Source of the DNA: Ctena decussata
Taxonomy: Eukaryota > Mollusca > Bivalvia > Lucinida > Lucinidae
NCBI GenBank assembly: GCA_963989385.1
Contig: OZ022500.1
Location: 112,943,842-113,007,841, forward strand
Reading direction: 5' to 3'
Length of the DNA: 64,000 nt
The notes beneath the pieces were generated by a model that had not been told where the DNA came from, searched no databases, and saw only the letters and a list, made by a program, of their open reading frames with translations. Below are positions 10,019-21,620 of this stretch, in pieces (the first letter of the stretch is position 1; every line of letters starts with the position of its first letter). The translations under genes were made by a program, and so were the position numbers.

Positions 10019-10591
10019 CTGGAAAACAAACAAACAATATTCTAATGTACATACAAATGTAATGCAACCTCCAATTGGATAACATCAAAAATTTGTGACA
10101 GTATATCCTTTGATACACTTTCAGAATCCCAACATCTTTATGAAACATTGTTATTGGCTGATGTTTGGTTATACGCTGCTGACAGCACTTGCTTTGGTGC
10201 AAAGTAATAGAGTTTCAAATGTGAAACTGGAAAAGTACATTAGAATGGGGATTACTGCTGTATTCAAAATTTTCATCTTTGAGATGAGATGCTAACAAAG
10301 ATTATTGAACATTTTGTGCAAGGAATATATAACCAATGAGGAGGTTTGCAGAAAGATCAAAGCAGCCATTGGAGACTATGATGAACTCCTGACCCTGGTC
10401 AAGAAACGGAAGCTAAGATGGGTTGGTCACAACTTCTCAAGGTCTTCTGGTTTAGCAAAGACAATTCTACATGGCACAGTGAAAGGAAAAAGAAGAAGTG
10501 GTAGAAGAAGAGGTGGGAAGACAATATTAAAGAGTGGACAGGAATGGACTTTGCAAGCTCAACTAGAGCAGATGAAAACAGGACAAGGTAG

Positions 10592-10861
10592 ATTTGGTTG
10601 GTTGATTTGATGCTTAACGTCCACGGTAAACAACTAAGGTCATGTCGGGACGGTCAGTTAACCTAACCACACTATTCCTGGGCAGGCTTAGACCTCCTAA
10701 GCGGTTAACCAGTACTAAGTGCACATACTTTCGCCAGTAACTGACAACTGCCCTTCTTGAATCAGCGGAAGGAAAAACGAAAGTATGTGGCCAGACCGGG
10801 ATTCGAACCCAGGACCTCTGACTTACGAGTCAGGTGCCCTACCGATTGCGCTACCCGGCCC
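10592..10861 (-). mobile_element. tRNA-headed SINE with 11-bp target duplication
   Basis: Flanked by GGACAAGGTAG at 10581-10591 and 10862-10872, a perfect target duplication. The element is on the minus strand: tRNA-like head at its 5' end (10860-10788), a body with CACACTATTCCTGGGCAGG (plus-strand reading), and a tail with TTGATTTGATGCTTAACG. A head-less copy is at 31413-31607. The intact head and target duplication suggest a fairly young insertion. Confidence 0.88.
10788..10860 (-). other. tRNA-like SINE head (Thr-CGT-like)
   Basis: A 73-nt cloverleaf-like sequence: acceptor GGCCGGG pairs with TCTGGCC allowing G-T pairs, a D-arm with TAGCGCAATCGGTAGGGC, an anticodon arm CTGAC-TCGTAA-GTCAG, and a T-arm CTGGG-TTCGAAT-CCCGG. 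The anticodon loop is one base short by this folding, so the Thr reading of CGT is uncertain. Because it is fused to a SINE body it is the Pol III promoter of the element, not a host tRNA. Confidence 0.7.
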
Positions 10862-11383
10862 GGACAAGGTAGAAAGGGATTGTTTGGAAGTCATCTGTGG
10901 TGCCCCATCAACCTTGATAGAATAGAAATAGAACAAAATAGGCACAGGAAATTTGTCTGCTACCCACATAAGCAAGTGTATCTGTACAGGAGACAATGGG
11001 AAGTTTTCCTCCTAAAACCCAATATAAGGAAGTAAAATTTTGCAAAGTGAGTAAATTAAATTCCCTCCCTTTGCAAAATTTTTACTCCCCTCCCCACGTT
11101 GATTAAAGGGACAGAACTGACTGCTAGTTCTCTAATACAACTACTGACTGCCTTCCTATAGCATATATTTATTCATTTAAATTTTGGTTTCAAAGTTTTT
11201 TACTTCCCTAAAAGCACGAGATAATTCATTTAAGCCTCCCAATTTTTTTTCAATTTTACTAACTCTATTCTTTGAACTGAAGAAACAAAAAGATTTTGCC
11301 AGGAGGTGCAAGATATGATTTGTTCCCTTGAGCCACTTGGGTAACATCATGATAAGAAAAAACAAGCAAATTCAACGAATTTA

Positions 11384-12248
11384 TGTCCCCCGCCTTGGAA
11401 ACTAGGTCTCCACTGTATATACACTTAATGTTTGAGCTGGAAAAGTGAAAAAAATGTGAAAAAAGTAATAAAAAATAATGTGGAATTATATCCAAACCAC
11501 ATGCATGTCTTCAGACCATAATCAAAACACCTGTGAAGTTTCAAAGGAATCGGCATAAAACTGTAGGAGGAGTTGCACACACAAGGTACCCACTATCTAT
11601 TCACTTTGATAGTAAAAAATGTATGAAAAATGGCTAAGTTCAATTTGTAAAAAAAGTAATAAAAAATAATCTAAGGATAATATCCAAACCACATGCATAT
11701 CTTCAGACCATGACCAAAATACCTGTGAAGTTTCAAAGGAATCGGCATAAAACTGTAGGAGGAGTTGCGCACACAAGGTACCCACTATCTAGTCACTATG
11801 ATAGTAAAAACGCCTAAAAAATGACTAAGTTCAACTTGTGGAAAAAGTGACAAAAAATAATGTGAGGATTATATCCATCCCACATGCATATCTTCAGACC
11901 ATGACCAAAACACCTGTGAAGTTTCAAAGGCATCGGCATAAAACTGTTGGAAGAGTTGCGCACACAAGGTACCCACTATCTAGTCACTTTGATAGTAAAA
12001 ACGCCTAAAAAATGACTAAGTTCAATGTGTGGAAAAAGAGACAAAAAATAATCTCAGGATTATATCCAAACCACATTCATATCTTCAGACCATGAGAAAA
12101 ACAGCTGTAAAGTTTCGAAAGAATCAGCATAAAACTGTAGGAGGAGTTGCACACACAAGGTACCTACTACAATAAAGGGACGGAAGGACGGAAGGACCGA
12201 AAGCCGAAAACTATGTCCCTCCGCTTTTCTTCGAAAAGGCGGGGGACA
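11384..12248. mobile_element. Tandem-core element, 191-bp period (TGTCCCCCGCCTT ends)
   Basis: TIRs TGTCCCCCGCCTT (11384-11396) and AAGGCGGGGGACA (12236-12248) bound about four units with a period of 191-192 bp, marked by CATGCATATCTTCAGACCA at about 11491, 11683, 11874 and 12065. A short GGACGGAA run precedes the right end. The architecture matches pearl-type tandem-core elements known from bivalves (established), though I cannot assign the family. It ends 40 bases from the core exon at 12288. Confidence 0.8.
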
Positions 12249-12287
12249 ATTAAAATAAGCCTCCCATTAGTAAAATTCATGTCCTAC

Positions 12288-12534
12288 CTTAAGAAATAAC
12301 TTTTCCAAATATTCATCATACTCGTCAGTCATTAACACTTCAGAGACAGTTTCTTTGAACTCTGCCAAATTCATACGCCCAGGTATCCTGGGCTGAGTTT
12401 TGGGCGGGAAAAATCCAGTTCCCGGCTGTATGAGAATGTCATCAGGACGATGTATCTGGAAGCGGTGCATGAGTTGTTCCAAATGATGAAGTTTGATTTC
12501 TTCTTCCAACCTGACATTTTCTTCCTTGTCAAAA
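12288..12534 (-). CDS. WDR49: WDR49-like first core exon (degenerate EF-hand)
   Basis: 247 bases: one base (T) completes a serine codon with AG from the upstream exon, then 82 codons, ending in phase 0. Acceptor TTTTCAG, donor GTAGGA. It encodes FDKEENVRLEEEIKLHHLEQ, LMHRFQIHRPDDILIQPG, and RMNLAEFKETVSEVL then EYDEYLEKLFLK. The helix-loop-helix with NLAEF is a weak first EF-hand; the last helix is the entering helix of the second EF-hand. The charged N-terminal part is probably helical. It must be joined to an exon ending in phase 2; at least three candidates exist upstream. Confidence 0.9.
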
Positions 12535-12639
12535 CTGAAAACAGACAAAAGAAGGCAATAAACATAATGAAATAAATGCACTGCATACTGGGGCTCAGGC
12601 ATACCCCTGACCAGTGTCACTGCCTAATGAAACCAATCT

Positions 12640-13750
12640 TATACATGGTATGAACTTAAAAGTAAACTTAATCACCTATCAAATGGTTTCATCAAAGCAT
12701 ATATTACAAATATCATATAAGTCTGTGTCCATGACATTGGTCAGCAGCAGCATCCTGATGATGTCAACTAATCTGCATGAGCATAGAAGTAAACCTAGTC
12801 ATATATCAAAAGGTTTCATCAAAAGATCTTGGAAATATAAGCAAAGAATATAAACTTGATAAAAATGTAAATGTTTAAGTCTGTGACCTTGACCTTAGGT
12901 CAGCAGCAGCATCCAGATGATGTCAACAAATCTGCATGAGCAAAGAAGTAAACCTAGTCATATATCAAAAGGTTTCATCCACAGATGTTGGAAATATCAG
13001 CAAAGAATATAAACTTAATAAAAAACGCAAATGTTTAGGTCTGTGACCTTGACCTTAGGTCAGCAGCAGCATCCAGATGATGTAAACAAATCTGCATGAG
13101 CATAGAAGTAAACCTAGTCATATATCAAAGGGTTTCATCAAAGGATGTGGGGAATGTTTAAGCAAAGAATATAAACTTAATAAAAAATGCAAATGTTTAA
13201 GTATGTGACCTTGACCTTATGTCAGCAGCAGTATCCAGATGATGTCAACTAATCTGCATGAGCATAGAAGTAAACCTAATCATATATCAAAAGGTTTCAT
13301 CCACAGATGTTGGAAATATCAGCAAAGAATATAAACTTAATAAAAGACGCAAATGTTTAGGTCTGTGACCTTGACCTTAGGTCAGCAGCAGCAGCATCCA
13401 GATGATGTCAACTATTCTGCTTGGATATAGCAGTAAACTTAGTCATATATCAAAGGGTTTTATCAAAGGATGTTGGAAATATAAACTTAAAACAAAACTT
13501 TAACACAAATATACAAGTCTGTGCACTTGACCTTTGGTAAGCAGCAGCTTCCGGATGATGTAAACTTCTCTGTAACTATGAATCTGAAAGTAAACCTATT
13601 TAAATATCAAAAAGTTCCATCAAAGGATATTGGAAGTATAAAAGAAGAATTTTAATGCAAATGTTTAGGTCTGTGACCGTGACCTTAGGTTAGCAGCAGT
13701 ATCCAGATGATGTTATCTATTCTGCATGAACCTAAAAGTATACCTAGTTA
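12640..13750. repeat. Tandem-core repeat, ~160-bp period, seven units
   Basis: Units begin near GTCAGCAGCAGCATCC at about 12740, 12900, 13060, 13221, 13381, 13537 and 13692. Most contain GTGACCTTGACCTTAGGTCA, direct and inverted copies of the AGGTCA nuclear-receptor half-site. Similar sequence resumes at about 14898 (ATCAGCAAAGAATATAAAC) and again after 15974, showing that two other elements were inserted into this one. Confidence 0.8.
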
Positions 13751-13799
13751 CATACCAAATACATGTAGTTCCATCAGAGGATACTGGAACTAGAAACTG

Positions 13800-14895
13800 T
13801 GTTTGTGAAATACTATTTCCCCAACCATATGCTTGCCACTAAAGGGCCCGCTCCTTTTTCATGACCTATCCATATTTATAATTTCAAAACCAGGGGCCAG
13901 TGATTCTTGCTCCCGGTAGCTGCATAAGTAATATCTAACAGAGGGAATAGCTTGGTAATTAATAAACATAGAGTTACCTGACCTTTATAAAAACATTTAA
14001 CACATCAAATCTGCCTATATACCAAAAATCAGCTTCCTAGGTTTAGCTGTTTAGAAGTTGGAAAAATGCCAAATTCCGACAAGGGCCATACCTCAATCAT
14101 TTTTTGACGGAATTAGCTCAAAATTTAATCAGTTCTTGTATATCTCACCCCAAACCTGTATACAAAATTTCATCATCCTTGGTCAAATACTTCCTGAGAT
14201 ATTGTGGTAACAAGATTTCATTTTAATTCTGATAAAGGGGAGGTAACTCCAAAAATACAAGTTTGATGGAGTGAAAATAATTACAGTTGCGCTCAATTTA
14301 CATGGCCTATCCATATTTGAAATTTCAAAACCCTAGGCCCTGTGGTTCTTGCTCCCAGTAGCTGCATAAGTAATAACTAACAGGGAGAATAACTCCATAA
14401 TTAATTATCATAGTGTTACCTGACCTTTATAAAAACATTTAACACATCAAGGACTGCCTATATACCAAAAATCAGCTTCCTAGGTTTAGCTGTTTAGAAG
14501 TTGGAAAAATGCCAAATTCCGACAAGGGCCATACCTCAATCATTTTTTGACGGAATTTGCCCAAAAGTTAATCAGTCCTTGTATATCTCACCCCAAACCT
14601 GTATACTAAATTTCATCATCCTAGGTCAAGTACTTCTTGAGATATCGTGGTAACAAGATTTCATTTTAATTTTGATAAAGGGGAGGTAACTCCAAAAGTA
14701 GAGGTTTGCTGGAAGAAAAAAAAAATAGGTCTGCTCATTTTTCATGACCTGTCCATATATGAAATTTCAAAACTCTAGGCCTAGTGGTTCTCAGGGAATA
14801 TAGCTGTATCAGATGGCACTGACGAAATGACAAACTGATGAACGGACAAGGCGAAAGCAATATGCCCCTCCAACTCCTTGAAGTTGGGGGCATAA
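13800..14895. mobile_element. Inserted element with 441-bp tandem units
   Basis: Two full units and part of a third, starting at CCATATTT positions 13870, 14311 and 14753 (period 441). The right end reads CCCCTCCAACTCCTTGAAG followed by TTGGGGGCATA. It splits the 160-bp array, whose sequence continues at 14898. No ORF of note. Confidence 0.7.
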
Positions 14896-15076
14896 AAATC
14901 AGCAAAGAATATAAACTTAACGCAAAAATTTAATGCAAGTGTTAACAGACAGAGGAACAGACTGACAGTGGATGCACCGATGGCACAGGGATGGACAGAT
15001 GAAATGATACATGGATGGACAGACAGATGAACAGACAGAGAGACAAAAACTACATACCCCTTGACATACTTTGTAT

Positions 15077-15966
15077 CAGGGCTACAGAAATTTTGAAATC
15101 CAAATCGGTCCCGCGGGCCGATGACGTCATACGAATCCAAAATAGACACGAAAACTAATGACTACACTGTGTATTCCACAATCCAAAAAAACTCACGAAA
15201 ACTAATGACTACAATGGAGCGCCGTTATAACGCGGATGTCATCGCTGAAGTAGCCATTTAGTCCACATGTTCTTACTTATCGTGAAAAATGCGCTTTAAA
15301 GCGCAGAGAAAGTCAGACCGAAAGTGAAAGTACACATACATTGGTACAATCGGACATCCTCGTCGATCTTCAATGACGGAATTGGCCGAAGTATTACTAT
15401 TGACGTATTTTACTGTATTCGAGTTAATTCCCTTGAAATATGAACATATACTTGCAAAAAGGTGCCTTCGGACGAAGAAAAAAAAATTCTGCGCGAGAAA
15501 TGACGGCGGCTAAAAAAACCCTGACCAAACTGCACATAATCAAGTACCGTTTAAATTTTCTTTTTGCTAGTCAAATTCTTTCCTTATGCTATCTTTGAAA
15601 GTATACAAGAGTCAGTAACTTTACGTTGCACAGCCTTTTTCCGTGCATCGGCATGTGTGTGTATTACGAGTTTTGCAAAACCTTCGCCGCTGGCCAAAAT
15701 TGTGACACGTGCTAATTATCGAAGATTTCTGTTCACACCTTGGCAAGACAATCAACGCTTTGTTTATCTGTGATAACTTTTGACAGCAGTGCATGATTAT
15801 TGGATTAATAATATAACACATGGCTAAAATCCAGGTAATTATGTCATCATACATCGCAAATCGTGTTTTTCCGGACCGAAAAAAATGTGCCTTATGCCAA
15901 CTGAATCGGTTTTTCGAACTCAAAATTGGTCCGGACCGACAAAAAAATCAGATTTCTGTAGCCCTG
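15077..15966. mobile_element. hAT-like non-autonomous element with 8-bp target duplication
   Basis: TIRs CAGGGCTACAGAAAT and GATTTCTGTAGCCCTG bound 890 bp. The flanks are CTTTGTAT at 15069-15076 and CTTTGTAT at 15967-15974, a perfect 8-bp duplication, the hAT hallmark. The interior contains GGTCCCGCGGGCC, CACGAAAACTAATGACTAC repeats and no transposase. It sits in the tail of the 160-bp tandem-core element. Confidence 0.88.
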
Positions 15967-16119
15967 CTTTGTATGTCTGGGGTATAACAAATGCCTAATA
16001 TCCCCAACTGCAAACTTGTTTCCACTGTTGATACTAAAACAGCTTTTTTTTTCATGATTATATGTTGTGCAGGGACAAGTAACCAAATTTCATTTCTTTA
16101 GTGCTAAAGATTAATCTAT

Positions 16120-17895
16120 CTGAACAAGAAGGCCAAGAGGCCCTGAATCGCTCACCTGAACAAAAAGGTTAAAGGTCAAACAAGGGTCATTATTTGAACA
16201 CCCCTGACAGTCTGCAACCATTTCGAAATGGTTTTGAAGAAGAAGAATTTTGAATATTTTTCTATGTATTACTATGGTTGAAACCCTGAACCCCATGGGG
16301 CTGGGCCATTTTGGACCCTGTGACCATCATTTGAATAATCTTGGTAAAGGACCACTAGGCAATGCTACATACTAAATTTCAAGCATCTGAGCCAAGTGGT
16401 TCTGAAGAAGAAGATTTTTGAATCTTTATCTATGTATTTCTATGGTTCAAACCCAGGACCCCCTGGGGTGGGGCCATTTTTTGACCCTGGCGCCATCATT
16501 TGAACAAACTTGGTAAAGGACTGCTAGGCAATGCTTCATACCAAATTTCAAGCATCTGCACTGACGGGTTCTGGAGAAATATATTTTTAAGTACATTTTA
16601 ATTTCGAACCCAAGACTACCTGCCCCAGAGCTATTTTGAATCCGAGGGCCACCATTTACACAAACTTTGTAGGAGTCCACCAGGCAAAGCATCATACCAA
16701 ATTTCAGGCATCTGGGCCAAGTGGTCCTGAAGAAGAATTTTTTTTTATATTTTTCTATGTATTTCTATGGCCCAAACTCAGGACTCCCTGCAGCGGGGCC
16801 ATTTTGGATCCTGGGGCTATCATTTGAACAAACTTGATAAAGGACTACAAGGCAATGCTACATACCAAATTTCAAGCATCTGAGCAAAGTGCTTCCAAAG
16901 AAGAAGATTTTTTAATACTTTTCTATTTATTTCTATGGTTCAAACCCAGGACCCCCTGGGGCAGGGCCATTTAAGACACTGGGGTCCTCATTTGAAAGAA
17001 CTTGGTAAAATTCTACTAGGCATTGCTACATACCAAATTTCAAGCATCTGAGCAAAGTGGTTCTGAAGAAGAAGATTTTTTAATATTTTTCTACGTATTT
17101 CTATGGTTCGAACCTAGGACTCCCAGCCGCAGGGCAATTTTGGACCCTGGGGCCACCATTTGAATAAACTTGGTAAAGGACTACTTGGCTATGCATCATA
17201 CCAAGTTTCAAGCATCTAAGCCATGTGGTTCTGAAGAAGAAGATTTTTTAATATTTTTCTTTGCATTTCTATGGTTCAAACTTTGGACTCCATGCCAAGG
17301 GGCCATTTTGAATCCTGGAGCCACCATTTGAACAAACTTGGTAAAGGACTATTAGGCAATGCCAAATACTAAATTTCAAGCATCTGAGACTTGCGGTTCT
17401 GTAGGAGAAGATTTTTTAATATTTTTCTATGTATTTCTATGGTTCAAACCCAGGACCCCCTGGGGCGGGCCATTTTGGACCCTGGTGATATCATTTGAAC
17501 AAACTTGGTAAAGCACCACTAGGCAATGCTACATACCAAATTTCAAGCATCTGAGCCAAGCAGTTCTGAAGAAGAAGATTTTTGAACATTTTCTATGTAT
17601 TTCTATGATTCAAACCCGGCACTCCCTGCCCCAGGGCCATGTTGGACCCTGAGGCCACCATTTGAACAAACTTGGTAGAGGACCACTAGACAATGCTACA
17701 TACCATATTTCAAGCATCTGAGCCAAGCAGTTCTGCAGAAGAAGATTTTTGAATATTTTTCCATGTATTTCTATGGTTCAAACCTGGGACTCCCTGCCCC
17801 GAAGTCATTTTTGACCCTGGGGCCACCATTTGAACAAACTTGGTAGAGGACCTTCAGGCAATGCATCAAGTCAAAATTGACTAGAAATGTTTTTC
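16120..17895. repeat. Tandem-core repeat, ~166-bp period, about ten units
   Basis: The unit contains ACTTGGTAAAGGACTA, CCAAATTTCAAGCATCTG, GAAGAAGAAGATTTTT and ATTTCTATGGTTCAAACCC. The first marker recurs from 16339 to 17837 at about 166 bases. The left end has GAAGGCCAAGAGGCCCTGAA and CGCTCACCTG, a start also seen in reduced form near 63638. Pearl-like architecture. Confidence 0.85.
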
Positions 17896-17907
17896 AGAGA
17901 AAAACTG

Positions 17908-19283
17908 ATGTCCCCCCACCAGCCCATTTCCAATCCCTGCTTATGAATAAAAAACCTGTGCAATAAAAATACTAGGCACATTTGGAGAAAATTCATCCAC
18001 TGGTTCTAAGATGACTATGTCCTTGCAAATGAGGTCAAGGTCACAAAATATAATCAGCTCTTAAAGTTGACCCAATGATGTATCCATACAAGTTTTGTGA
18101 AATTCCATCCACTGGTTCAGGAGATATAGTGAGTACAAGAAATTGTCATCTAAGTCCTTCAGTGACCTTGAAAATGAGGTCAAGACACCAAAATTTTATC
18201 AGCTCTTAAACTTGTCCCAATGATGTCCCAATGATGTATCCATGCAAGTTTGGTGAAATTCCATCCATTGGTTCAAGAGATATAGTGGGTACAAGAAATT
18301 GTCATCTAAGCCCTCCAGTGACCTTGCATATGAGGTCAAGGTCACCAAAATCTAATAGGCTCTTAAACCTGTCCCAATGATGTATCCATGCAAGTTTGGT
18401 GAAAATCTATCAATCGGTTCAAGAGATATCATGGGTACAAGAAACTGTCATCTAAGTCCTCCAGTGAACTTAAAAATGAGGTCAAGGTCACCAAAATCTA
18501 ATCAGTTCTTAAGCTTGTCCCAATGATGTATCTATGCAAGTTTGGTGAAATTCCATCCATTGGTTCAGAAGATATAGTGGTTACAATAAATTGTCATCTA
18601 AGTCCTTCAGTGACCTTGAAAATGAGGTGAAGGTCACCAAAATCTTCTCAGCTCTTAAACTTGTCCCAATGATGTATCAATGCAAATTTGGTGAAATTCC
18701 ATCCGTTGGTTCAACAGATATTGTGAGTACAAGACATTGTCAGCTAAGTCCTGCAGTGACCTTGAAAATGAGGTCAAGGTCACCAAAATACAATCAGCTC
18801 TTGAACTTGTCCCATTGATATATCCATGCAAGTTTGGTGAAATTCCACCCATTGGTTCAGGAGATATTGTGCATACCAGAAATTTTCACGCCATTTAAGT
18901 GCTCCTGTGACCTTGAAAATGAGGTCAAGGTCACCAAAATCTAATCAGCTCTTAAGCTTGTCCCAATGATATATCCATGCAAGTTTGGTGAAATTCCATC
19001 AATTGGTTCAGGAGATATTGTGCATACAAGAAATTTTCACGCCATTTAAGTTCTCCTCTGACCTTGAAAATAAGGTCAAGGTCACCAAAATCTAATCAGC
19101 TCTTAAGCTTGTCCCAATGATATATCCATGCAAGTTTGGTGAAATTCCATCGATTGGTTCAAGAGATATCGCGCATACAAGAGTGGGACGCCGACGCCGA
19201 CGCACCGGGAACCGCACTGAAAACAATATGTCCCCCCTCACCTTTGGTGGGGGGACATCCATGCAAGTTTGGTGGGGGGACAT
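17908..19283. mobile_element. Tandem-core element, ~148-bp period (ATGTCCCCCCACCA ends)
   Basis: TIRs ATGTCCCCCCACCA (17908-17921) and TGGTGGGGGGACAT (19270-19283) bound about eight units marked by CCAATGATGTATCCATGCAA. Almost every unit has TGACCTTGAAAATGAGGTCA then AGGTCACC, that is inverted TCAAGGTCA half-sites. The right end is duplicated (a second GGTGGGGGGACAT ends at about 19259). Confidence 0.85.
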
Positions 19284-19370
19284 AATTATAAAATGCAATC
19301 TAGTTGTATAGAATATTAACTTCCATCTAAAGTAGCAATTAACTTTCTACCATTCATTTTGAAAACTCAC

Positions 19371-19420
19371 CTGAACTCATCATCATTTTCAAACCTAACA
19401 TCCTTTTGTTTACCAGTCAT
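19371..19420 (-). CDS. WDR49: Candidate first coding exon of the WDR49-like gene
   Basis: ATG at 19420 in AAAAAATGAC, preceded by an in-frame TAA six bases upstream; 16 codons, MTGKQKDVRFENDDEF, then AG before a strong donor GTGAGT. Phase 2 exactly matches the core exon at 12534, giving DDEFSFDKEENVRLEEE. Of the candidate first exons this is the closest and simplest. No promoter motif was recognised upstream. Alternative starts exist at 30304 and 45493. Confidence 0.65.
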
Positions 19421-19752
19421 TTTTTATAAAAAGTATCCTTTACTAAATCCAGTTATGAAAATATTTTACTCATGTCACCAATATAACAAAACAACTTCCA
19501 AGTATCACCCATTTTTCAATTATGAAATTAATTACTCCCAGTCACCACGCAGCAGCAATACTTGACGATATTAGAATTTCTCCACATGCTTCTACACTTC
19601 AATAATTCAACATCGCAATTAGATAATAAAATCATCAAGGGCTACATCAGAAGAACAAACAGCGATCACTTAATTCCTCCGATCATAGACCTATTCAACT
19701 CATTCATTAGTGAAAACGACTAATTTACTGGGCTGACAAAATCAATATTGTC

Positions 19753-19957
19753 TTAACACCTTTAAAGCACCAGTGAGGAAAATAGCAGAATTTGCAAACA
19801 GCGTAGATCCTGATGAGGTGGCTCACAATGAGCGGCCTCATGTAGATCTACACTGTTTGCCCTTTAGTATTTGAATTCTCAATATGAAATGTCTTGGACA
19901 AGGCATATCTTCTTTTAAAATTTTTGCAGACGTAAATTTTGATGCTTAAAGAGTTAA
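19753..19957 (-). mobile_element. TTAA MITE, ~210-bp family, copy 1 (inverted)
   Basis: TTAA at both ends; contains the module GCAAACAGCGTAGATCC with inverted partner GTAGATCTACACTGTTTGCC and the conserved tail TTGCAGACGTAAATTTTG. Opposite orientation to the copies at 21952 and 36783. Confidence 0.75.
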
Positions 19958-20696
19958 AGCTTCTCTATGAAGATTCCACACCGACAATACAAACTTTCAA
20001 ATGACAAAACTAATACAGTGACTTTATGAATTTGATAGTAAATGGAGCTAAAACTTAGCTAGATTTTTTTTCAACCTTCAACAAAGCATGAAAAAGAGAT
20101 AAACCACTTTCTTTTCACTGTCAAAGGATATTGTTTCAAAAACAATGCCAAATGGGCAATACTGTCACAGTTTTGTAGTTTCAAAACACTAAACAGAGTC
20201 ATATTGGTCGTCTAAATTACTTCTAATAAAATGAATTACTTCTACCCAGATCTATAAAATTTGCTGCTTACAAACTTCATTGAAATATATGATACAAAAT
20301 TCAATGAGATCTGTCTAAAATAAAGTGTGGTAACTGTTAATATTTGGACACTTCAATCATTTCTATTAATTATCTTTTTGATTTTTTCAGTTTGGACAAA
20401 TAAGTTTGTATATTCAGAATTCTCCAATTAAAAGCCATAGTATGCAATGTCTGGCCACCAATGGTACTTTCACTAACCAAAATGGCAAAGGCATAAATGG
20501 CAAAACTGAATTTCTGTGTGGATTTAGAAGGTTAGCATACTGATAGAGTAAAAAAGACCTGTCTGCATACAGGACAACTCACAAAACAGGGCCTTGCCCA
20601 TCACATAAGAAACTTCAAAATCCAGTGTGGACACAGATGCCGACACCAATGCCAAGAACTTAAGGTCTTTAGTGCCAAATGAACAAATCAAGAAAC

Positions 20697-20895
20697 CAGT
20701 GCTCAAGATAAGAAGGGGTAACAGAGATAATTTAGGGATAATTATCATTATTTCTCCACAAAAACATATTTTGTGACCCATCATTAGAACCGTCTTGTCG
20801 AGACGGTTTTAATGAGGGGTCACAACATATGTTTTCGTTGAGAAATAAGAAAAATTATCTTTGAATTATCCTCAATACCCCCTCTTATCTGGAGC
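20697..20895. mobile_element. Foldback repeat with CTCAGAGCTCCAGATAA end
   Basis: Two arms of about 95 bp meet at AACCGTCTTGTCGAGACGGTT (around 20787-20808). The right end reads TTATCTGGAGCTCTGAG. Single ends of the same family occur near 56477 and 60588 (CAGAGCTCCAGATAAC). Confidence 0.7.
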
Positions 20896-21009
20896 TCTGA
20901 GAAACATACTCACACACTTAATATGGCAGCATAATCCATTTTTATCTTGATGCTCAGTTCCAAACAATACTACATGTTCCTATAATGCCTCTATATGCCT
21001 CTGAAACTT

Positions 21010-21230
21010 CCGCAGAAATTCAAAGTATTGGGACAGATAGGTCTGAACAAACAGGGCAGACCAAGGTCAGACTGCACTTAAAGGAGTAGTCTGAGATCAG
21101 GGCCTACACTGTTTCTAGTCCATCTGCATTTTTGGACACATTACTGTATTGTAAAACCAACCTGTCCCATTTTTTGGAAACCTATGATAATTATCTTATG
21201 TGTCCCAATATTTAGAACTTTTGCAGTACT
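21010..21230. mobile_element. MITE, ACCGTAAAAATT family, copy 2
   Basis: GAAATTCAAAGTATTGGGACA at the left and TGTCCCAATATTTAGAAC at the right, with the GTCTGAACAAACAGGGCAG module inside. Diverged ends. Confidence 0.65.
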
Positions 21231-21620
21231 ACAAATTCATGTGAACCAAACCACCAGTGCATCTTCAGTACTTATGGCTTGTAATTAATGCTCTTTTAGG
21301 ATCCAAACTTTTATTATATTGTCCAAATCCTCAAGCTTAACGTCAAACATGGCAGCAAGCAAATGAATACAATAATCTTACTGGGTACATTTTAAACAGT
21401 ATATGTTGATAAATATATAAATCAAATGGAACCTTGTCCAAATATTTGTTTTCTATACAACTAGGTGAATGGTGTATGAAAAATCAGTTTACATTTTAGA
21501 TCATTTTAAGACTTATTAATTGACAAATTTTCACTTTGCCAAAAACCTACTGTTCAAAGTTTACAAACGAATTGGGCAGTGATTGACGACATTCACAACA
21601 TGCAAACATGGTGTCTAGCA

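Larger units (their letters stand above)
10290..10935 (+). pseudogene. LINE reverse-transcriptase C-terminal fossil (interrupted)
   Basis: Plus-strand reading gives VKKRKLRWVGHNFS, then a frame-shifted KTILHGTVKGKRRSGRRRGG and, in another frame, NIKEWTGMDFASSTRADENR. This order (RRKLxWxGHxxR, ILQGxxxGxRxRGRxR, WTGM) is typical of the end of RTE/craniofacial-development-like LINE ORFs in molluscs. The body is split by a SINE at 10592-10861 and resumes at 10872 with a matching flank. It has frameshifts and is clearly dead. A relative lies at 41990-42500. Confidence 0.7.
454..19420 (-). other. WDR49: WDR49/WDY-like gene, supported core (3' end outside window)
   Basis: Ten core exons plus one short candidate first exon on the minus strand join in frame with GT-AG sites. 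The product has an EF-hand region of about 130 residues, a family-typical linker (REIPFLEEPKIRHI, then QEQTTKIV), and WD40 blades. These features match the WDR49 / Drosophila WDY / EFCAB8 group, proteins linked to cilia or sperm flagella (family knowledge, recalled not searched). The last exon seen ends at a donor inside the second propeller, so the C-terminal half lies beyond base 1. Other candidate 5' exons reach at least 51757. WDR49 and EFCAB8 are close paralogues and I cannot separate them here. Confidence 0.85.

Noticed and set aside
12740..13400. CAG-rich repeats (GCAGCAGCAGCATCC)
   Set aside because: Not an expanding triplet run; it is a fixed part of the 160-bp tandem unit.
14781..15149. 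122-aa minus-strand ORF
   Set aside because: Crosses the boundaries of three different repeats; the apparent protein is a by-product.
16120..19283. Regularly spaced repeats considered as a CRISPR-like array
   Set aside because: Whole units of 148-166 bp repeat without unique spacers, in a eukaryotic intron with no cas genes.
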